Positions 57,582 to 64,000 of a DNA stretch of 64,000 nt are shown here, piece by piece; position 1 is the stretch's first letter, and every line of letters starts with the position of its first letter. The notes beneath the pieces are model-generated. The model worked only from the letters and a program-made list of their open reading frames with translations, searched no databases and was not told the origin of the DNA. The DNA is from Dicyema japonicum (taxonomy: Eukaryota; Dicyemida; Rhombozoa; Dicyemidae). A program made the translations under genes and the position numbers. The stretch spans positions 393,556-457,555 of the forward strand of contig RDEW01000034.1 of the NCBI GenBank assembly GCA_011109175.1. The letters run 5' to 3'.

Positions 57582-59138
57582 ATGGTAGTAAAGTCATATG
57601 GTAAGGATAAGCCAAAGCAAATAAGAGAGAGTAATATATCATCAGGGAAAGGTAAAATGTAATAAATATAAAAGCTGTGTGTGATGCAGTAAGAACAAGT
57701 CTTGGACCTTGTGGAATGGATAAGATGGTAATATGAATAATAAAATAGATTGTCGGAGAGAAAGTATGTGTATCGAATGATGGTGCTACAGTATTGAGTG
57801 AGATGAAGATAAGTGAGCCTGGTGGACGAATGATGGTTGAATTATCAAAAGGACAGGACGTAGAGGCAGGAGATGGAACAACAAGTGTAGTGATAGTATG
57901 TGGTAGTTTATTGAATGCATGTAAAGGATTATTGGAAATGGGTAAAAGTAAATTTAATGTTAGGATTGAATGCTGGATTAATAAGTGAAAGTGTGAGAAT
58001 ATTTGGTAGAGAATGTTGTAAAGTAATGAATGAAATGTCAATAATGGGAGAAATAGGTACAGATATAGCATCAACAGCACTAAATTCAAAAGTAGCAAAT
58101 TGTTTGTCGTCATTGAGTGTTGATGCAATAAACAAAGTGAAAAGTGAAGATAATAGAGTGGATATTGGAGATATTAGAATAGTAAGTGAAATGAGTGGTA
58201 CTTTGGAAGATTCACTATTATTTGATGGACTAATATTTGAAGGAAGTAATCCACAGACACAATCAGGAAAGGTTGGGTTAATCCAATATTGTCTTTCTCC
58301 ACCAAAATCAGATATGGAGTTTACAGTAAATGTGTCAGATTATACACAAATTGATAATGCATTCAGACAAGAACAGTCATATATTCTTAAAAGAGTAAAG
58401 GCTATTAAGAATGCTGGAATAAGTCTTCTTTTAATTCAAAAATCAATTTTGAGGGATGCAACTAATTCAATGGCACTTCATTTACTTAAAAAATTAAATA
58501 TTACAGTGATTAGGGATGTTGAACGAACTGATGTTCCCATAATATGTAAAGCATTTGGTTGTAGACCAATTCCATCACCTGACCATCTCCTTCCTAATTA
58601 TTTGGGTTATTCTCCTTCCATTGTTCACAAAAACAAACAATTATATGTCACTTGTATTCCTAATGCTAAGGTTGTCTCTATTCTCCTTAGAGCCTCTAAT
58701 TCTATTATTCTACAAGAGGCTAAACGTTCACTTCATGATGCTCTTTCTGTGTGTAAATGTCTTGTTGCTCATCCAAGAATTCTTCCTGGTGGAGGAGCTG
58801 TTGAAATTGAATTATCCCTTGCACTGGCTAAATATGCAAATACACTCAATGGACCTAAACAAATATGTATTAATGCCTTTGCTGAGGCTATGGAAATAAT
58901 ACCTTATACTCTTGCTGAAAATGCCGGTCTTCCTCCTATTCCAACCGTTACTAAACTACGTAATGCTCATTACAATAACAAACATATCGCTATTATTGCT
59001 AATAAGGCTAATCTTGGTAATGCCATTGATAACCACCTTGTTCATCCTATTTCCGTTTTTATTAATATCATTACACTCGCTTGTGAAACTGTTGCTAATA
59101 TTATGAAAATTGATGATGTCATCATTACTAACTCTTAA
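57582..59138 (+). CDS. CCT4: T-complex chaperonin subunit delta (CCT4)
   Basis: Four exons with introns at 57652-57674 (23 bp), 57728-57748 (21) and 57942-57963 (22) give 496 aa (about 540 in most animals). Motifs in order: [13 protein letters not shown] near residue 40, [31 protein letters not shown] (ATP site, with the GDGTTS loop intact), [96 protein letters not shown] and final KIDDVI. These are specific for the delta subunit rather than other CCT paralogues. The subunit is part of the TRiC/CCT ring that folds actin and tubulin in the cytosol. The usual Lys of LGPKGMDK is Cys. The shorter length comes from a brief N-terminus and compact loops. No stop or shift breaks the frame. Confidence 0.95.
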
Positions 59139-59539
59139 CTTTTTTGGTCTTTCTAATTTTTGGTCTTTCATTCTTGTACACTTCAACTATCCGCTTACCA
59201 AACAGATAGACATTCCATACGTTTTACACCTAGTCTACACATACAGGCGGGTACGAGTACTAGGCAAACGATATACTACTATCGTCTTGTCATCCTCCAA
59301 GCGAATGGATTATAATAAATCCGTTTTCTGAGTCAGTCGAAAATTCTGAATGTATGATTTTTCTTATTTTGGAATTGGAATAAATAAAAGTCAGTCTGAA
59401 TAACAACATTGACAAAAATCGTATTTCAAGTCAACCAAATATTATAGACAGCAAAGCTAGCTTCATGGAATCGTCGAAAATCATTAACACAATAAAGCTT
59501 CCAGAAAGAGAAAAATAGATGTTTATAAAACTTAATTTA

Positions 59540-60560
59540 TCCTCAAATTTTTTATTAAGGAACGAAAAGAGAGTAAATGGTCATATAGCGGCTGCCCTGA
59601 CTCAGGATGGTTAGCGAGATTCGCTCAAGTAAATAGCAGCGCTCACGAGGGTATCCTGATCGTGTAGCTATCCGCTTCCCTAGAAGATTAAAGAATTCCA
59701 GCGTCGCAGGCACAAAGGAACAAGACGTCTCAACGGCGAGTGTAGCAAACAAAAAATCCTTGGGTAAGACCGCTACTTTCCCCGTTTTATTTTCTCTGCT
59801 TTCTCAGCGGCAGAACAGGCTCTAGAGGTACTCTGGAGTAGGTTGCAAGAGACAAACGTGTCGGTGCAGGTGACATCCCAGACAAGAGGTTTCCCGACTT
59901 CAAATAGGAAAATTATCATCTCATCTGGATGTTTCCCGTCCCGCCTGCAAAGACCGACTGGTTTGGGCTTGGCTGCGTCCAAAGCTCGCCTAACGACTTC
60001 GTTCAAGGCCATGTGTCTGGTAAATCTGCCTGCACTCTTCCTGCAGGAGTGAGGATGTAGGCCAAAACAGTCGATTTCGTCTCGGCACGGATGTGTAACA
60101 CAGACATTTGATCTCAGTCTTAATGAGATCCCAATACGGACGCATTTATCATTTACAAAGGTACTCAAGAAGGTACCCAAGGGCGATGTTTGCTAGATGA
60201 CATTAACAAATCTTCGAAAGAATTCTAGCATATAGCATTGTCCAGGCCCCGCTAAGAGAATGAGGAATCTAGGGAAAGCTGATAAGTACGGTTCTAGTCC
60301 TCACGAGCATGGCCGGCGTCTTTGTCAATAGAGAATTCTGGTAGAGAGTGTAGAATCCTCTTAACAAGGGTGTTACAGGCCATTAGCGACGATAGATATC
60401 CAGGGAGAGAACGGTCTACAGGGTTGCGAATTCCAAGCCCTCCAGTTTCACTGGCAGCGTGGCTTGCTTCCATTAGTAATCCTTAGACCGGACGTTGAGG
60501 ATACACTCCGCTGTCGTACGGAAGATCCCGTTATCTATGCGAGAAGATTCTTTTTTTTAA
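59540..60560 (-). mobile_element. LINE family A copy, 5' truncated
   Basis: On the minus strand from 60550: a post-RT region matching 32180-32480 of the plus-strand copy, then CVRIGISLRLRSNVCVTHPC, DCFGLHPHSCRKSAGRFTRH, MALNEVVRRALDAAKPKPVG, DGKHPDEMIIFLFEVGKPLV and WDVTCTDTFVSCNLLQSTS. It ends near 59573 in CAGCCGCTATATGACC. The ORF 59773-60180 is open for 135 codons across the zinc-like and nuclease-like modules, although RPDG is HPDE here. Confidence 0.75.
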
Positions 60561-61178
60561 ATAACTTTTTTTAAATCCAATCCCATAGTCCCGATGACAT
60601 TGTAGTTCTCCACGTGGTGTAAGTTGGATTACACAGCAGTAAGAAATAAGAGCCACTTACTTTCTTTATCGGTTGCCAAAAGGATTTCCGTTGGTGGCCG
60701 TCGAACGGGCACATAAGGTTTTGCTCTGATTAGATTTTCCTAACGTCTGGAGATGTCGAACCCAACCCATGGCCGAACAAAATTATAATCTTACAACTAT
60801 CTATCAATTTAATTACGCCAAAGTAAATCAATTTGACGAGAAACAAATTTGATATTGCTATCTCAAAATCAAATATTTCCATCATCTCACAAACATCGAC
60901 GTTTACATGCTACTCAGTACTCCACTCCGAAAGGGTAAATTGGTCTTGTGGTGTTGGACTGGTCTCTCATAAATTTTTCCTTTTCTTTAACCGGCACTAC
61001 CTGGCACACAGCCATACAATCATCAGATAACCAGATGGAAGTAATTTCCATTAACGTCATGACCACCCATTAAACTATTGATAATATATTCGACTCTAAT
61101 CATGCTGACAAAATGGCTACCATCCTAACTTGGAATTCCTACTCAACTTCTAAACGTTATCACTTGCGATGACCTTTA
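60561..61178. other. No gene recognised
   Basis: A 65-codon ORF at 60833-61030 has a hydrophobic middle but no family match. Otherwise unassigned. Confidence 0.3.
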
Positions 61179-61900
61179 TACAGTCAGACCTCGATTTGGA
61201 ACGGACCGTGTGGCTGGAACACCTCAGTTTTTGGAACACTTTGTAGGATCGCTTTCAAAAATACTGAAAACCTCGATTTGGTACTGAATTTATTACTAGT
61301 TTTTTTTTATTTCTAGTCATTAAAAAATTAATTATTTTTAAATAAAAAACTCACACTAAGTCATTATGACTCTTATTTACGAGAAAAAAGTTGAAATTGC
61401 TCGACTACTCCTGAAAAATCATTCACACAGAGTATTTGCTCGGAAGTATGAAACGAGCATTGGCACAATAGCTCGAATGACAAAAACGATTACGCCGTAC
61501 ATTACCCGTGGGAACATTATTTCAAATTTTCGAACTCAAACAAAAACTGACGATATTTTTTAAAAATTTGGATATTAAAGTTCTCGACACTTTTCAACAA
61601 TTACGACTCCAAAATATTCAAGTTTCTGGCCTTCTCATTAAAAGATTGGCAATTTTGCTTTTTCTTTCATCTTAAACTTAGATGGATGGCTAATGAATTT
61701 AAAAAAAGACATGAATACAAATTCAAAATCTTTGAGGGCGAAAAAATTGAATTATTTTTTTCCATATTCATCAATTTTTTTCATAAAAAACTTTCAACGT
61801 AGTCAAAAGTTTTTTGATTACGTCGATCCAAGTAAAGTTCAAATTGTTTCAGTTTCGTTTATTTAAGGATTTGTTGACGATTTGCTCCTTGACACATTCT
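61179..61900 (+). mobile_element. Tigger/jerky-type transposon, 5' part
   Basis: The left end TACAGTCAG followed by ACCTCGATTTGGAAC is typical of Tigger termini, and ACCTCGATTTGG recurs at 61270. The ORF from 61366 reads YEKKVEIARLLLKNHSHRVF, ARKYETSIGTIARMTK, the psq-type helix-turn-helix. After a stop comes KVLDTFQQLRLQNIQVSGLL, the CENPB-type DNA-binding domain, and a worn DGWL segment. The DDE catalytic domain and the right end are not found. Confidence 0.6.
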
Positions 61901-62104
61901 TCGAGTTCCCAGTTGATTGTCACTTATCAAGTCGTATAATTCAATATATTCTGATAATTTTTTGTTCACACAATTTGTCAATTGTTTATACTAATCAGGT
62001 ATACAAGTGATTGACCTTCACTCTGTGGGTGAATCACAACTACTTTTGGAATTAGGTACGTAATCCAAGTATAGAACCAATCACCAGGCCTATATTATCA
62101 GGTA

Positions 62105-62900
62105 TAATCTTCTTTGCGCTATGCTGACGATACAACCTTACTGGCTGAGACAGAGGATGGCCTCAGGGAGTTTATTCTAAGATTCCGAGAAGAGAGCGCC
62201 GTCTTTGGTTTATTGCTAAATATAAAGAAGACCAAAATTATGACTACTGCTAATAATGGAATAATGGAACTAAAAATTGGGAATGAGAAAATAGAGAGTT
62301 GCAATAATGATGTCCTTCTGGGATGTCTAATTAATCGGAATGGTGACGGAGGCTTGGAAATCAAGAGGCGAATTGTTATGGGACCTTCCAGAGAATGAAT
62401 AGAATTTGGAAAAACAACGATATTTGCTTAAGGCCCAAATGCAGACTGGTTAATGCAATCGTGTGCCCGGTTTTTCTATACGGCGCAGAATCATGGATAC
62501 TGAAAAAGGCGGATAGACGAAAAATTGATGCTTTTGAGCTGTGGTGCTGGAGGAGGTCACTAAGAATCCCTTGGACTTTTAAAATAACAAACATCGATGT
62601 ACTCAAACGGGTAGAGACGGACATTTCGCTAGAAGGAAGAATCGTAAAACACAGATTGGCGTTCTTCGGGCATGTTGTCCGTTCTGATTTACTGGAAAGA
62701 ACCATTATGCTGAGCAATATTACTGGAAAGAGAAGACCTGGCCGACCGAGGACTCAGTGGCTATTCACGGTGGAAGACGTCACGGGAATGCCTATATCAA
62801 GGCTACTTCAAATTGCAACGGATCGGGAAGAGTGGAGGAAACTCGTTCATGAGATCTCCAAGGGTCGGACACGACTTAATTGGACAACATAACATAATCT
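62105..62900 (+). mobile_element. RTE-like LINE 3' half
   Basis: The first frame (62114-62398) begins RYADDTTLLAETEDGLREFI, RT motif C, and continues GLLLNIKKTKIM and VLLGCLINRNGDGGLEIKRR. The second (62395-62892) overlaps by four bases and reads CRLVNAIVCPVFLYGAESWI, DAFELWCWRRSLRIPWT, GRIVKHRLAFFGHVVRSDLL, GKRRPGRPRTQWL and DREEWRKLVHEISKGRTRLN. This is the end of RTE/CFDP2-type endonuclease-RT proteins, with a single frameshift and well-preserved motifs, so it is one of the younger insertions. Confidence 0.8.
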
Positions 62901-63535
62901 TAATTTTTTACAAATATATCCATTAATCAAAGTGAAGCTTTTGATTTAAAAAATTATAGACTTCATCAAAACCAGATGCCTTTCAATATGAAGCATCTTT
63001 ATAGTTTCAATAATTTCCTCATTTGTAAAATCAGCAAAAAAAATTCTCTGATCCTTTCACTCTTTTGCTAATTAAGAAATTGTTCTTTTTTCGCTTAACC
63101 ATATTCCAAATGTTACTCTAAAACGGGAAGACATTTCTCCTCATTGAAATTAAGGACCGCCTTCTTATTATCTCCATTTATATTTCTATGCAATCTCCTT
63201 CTATTCATTTCGAAGTAACAATTAGCACTCTAAATCTCTATCTCGATTCATAAACTCCCATCTTTTTAACAATCTTGATTTGATCGCGAACATAGGAAAA
63301 AACCCTCTCAAATTCTCCCCTCTTCGATTTTAAAAGCCATGTGAGCGTAAGGTATTGCGTAATTTTTTCGTCAAATATCTTCGTTCATTTCACTAGCCGT
63401 TGAATTCGCTCAAGTTGTTGCTTAAGTTTAGTGACCATGTCCATATCCAGAAATATCTATAATTTTTAAAGTCAATAAAGTGAATTTATTCAAATTTTCT
63501 AATTCATAAAGTCAAAAAATCGGTCTACTGATTAT
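62901..63535. other. No gene recognised
   Basis: AT-rich spacer between the RTE-like LINE and the small gene on the minus strand. Confidence 0.35.
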
Positions 63536-63591
63536 TTATTGGTAAATCGACCTATAAGTGACAATACCAACAACCCATAAAAATAATATGA

Positions 63592-63978
63592 TTAAAGAGG
63601 TAAAAAGTCCTGAAAATTAAAAATACGTTTATTCTTTGAATAATTGATATTTTTCTTTGAGATGTTCGAATTATTTAAAAGACTAAATTTAAAATAAAAA
63701 AACCTGTTTTTCTTAATTTCCAAAAGTTCATTTTTAGTTAAATTTAATTGTTTATCAAACAAATCCAAAAAGTCACCAGTTTGTAAAGATTTTAAATCAG
63801 TTTTATTATCATCAGGTAAAACCAACAGAATAATAAAAACTCTAACCTCATCATTGAATGTAGCCATTAGTTTTTTTGCTTCTGGCTAAAACTTAAATTA
63901 TTAATTTACAGTTTTAAATTTGGAAGATATTCTTTTCGAGATATCATTGAAAATATATTCACGTGAAAAATTATCCAT
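63592..63978 (-). CDS. Small three-exon gene of unknown function
   Basis: Exons 63978-63910, 63885-63704 and 63682-63592 are joined by introns of 24 and 21 bp; the spliced frame is 113 aa and exactly in phase. It starts MDNFSREYIFNDISKRISSK, continues EAKKLMATFNDEVRVFIILL and LQTGDFLDLFDKQLNLTKNE, and ends NFQDFLPL. It looks helical with a charged surface. Alternatively, a 17-bp GT-AG segment (63626-63610) could be a further intron. That would replace the last 11 residues with a hydrophobic tail (LFTSLIILFLWVVGIVTYRS) ending at 63536, giving a 126-aa tail-anchored protein. A 17-bp intron is shorter than any other here, so I prefer the first model. Family not recognised. Confidence 0.5.
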
Positions 63979-64000
63979 TAACCACAAAATTATATAGTTT

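Noticed and set aside
57511-58128. 205-codon minus-strand ORF rich in Leu, opposite CCT4
   Set aside because: It is antisense to the well-supported CCT4 exons and introns, and its Leu/His/Thr-rich composition is a shadow of the purine-rich sense strand.
58555-59106. Plus-strand Leu-rich ORFs overlapping CCT4
   Set aside because: Frame shadows of the CCT4 3' half, which is pyrimidine-rich.

Overview
The window looks like part of the nuclear genome of a small, AT-rich, transposon-laden animal. Several clearly animal-type genes are present: the spindle-checkpoint protein Bub3, chaperonin subunit CCT4, galactokinase, the vitamin-B12 trafficking protein MMACHC and an adhesion GPCR. Their coding frames are interrupted by introns of only 21-26 bp. 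I reconstructed 24 such introns in seven genes; all begin GT, end AG and restore the frame where the protein family expects it. Introns of this size in an otherwise ordinary metazoan gene set are known from dicyemid mesozoans (orthonectids also have short introns), so a dicyemid or close relative is my best guess. This is inference; no marker gene settles it.

Layout. 1-13 kb: decayed LINE pieces, a 143-aa integrase-like gene (1320-1797, minus) and a short pogo-like element (2750-3506). 13-19.4 kb: a fold-back element with 1.26-kb inverted arms around a 3.8-kb spacer, the spacer holding a smaller terminal-inverted-repeat element. 19.4-27.6 kb: more LINE debris, tandem repeats and a leucine-rich-repeat pseudogene. 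27.66-28.75 kb: Bub3. 29-43 kb: LINE copies of several families, a 466-bp assembly gap (37570-38035) and two near-identical LINE copies beside the gap. 43.2-45.3 kb: an eight-exon adhesion GPCR with a Thr/Pro stalk. 45.4-47.7 kb: two LINE 3' ends, then an MMACHC gene whose upstream end runs into a LINE and whose one long intron contains a LINE scrap. 49.0-50.3 kb: galactokinase (minus) with two lesions. 50.46-55.41 kb: a hAT transposon, itself carrying a LINE insertion, next to a 2.8-kb Jockey-like LINE; all three insertions have readable target-site duplications. 57.6-59.1 kb: CCT4. 59.5-63 kb: LINE and pogo/Tigger fragments. 63.5-64 kb: a small three-exon gene of unknown function.

The host genes belong to unrelated pathways (mitosis, protein folding, galactose metabolism, cobalamin, cell-surface signalling). 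There are no operons here; genes are islands of 1-2 kb separated by transposon remains. The LINEs fall into recognisable families, named A, B, C, D, G, H, R (endonuclease of restriction type) and an RTE-like one. They differ in domain content and in 3' tail: (TAA)n for B, D and G, and (TAAA)n-like for A and C.
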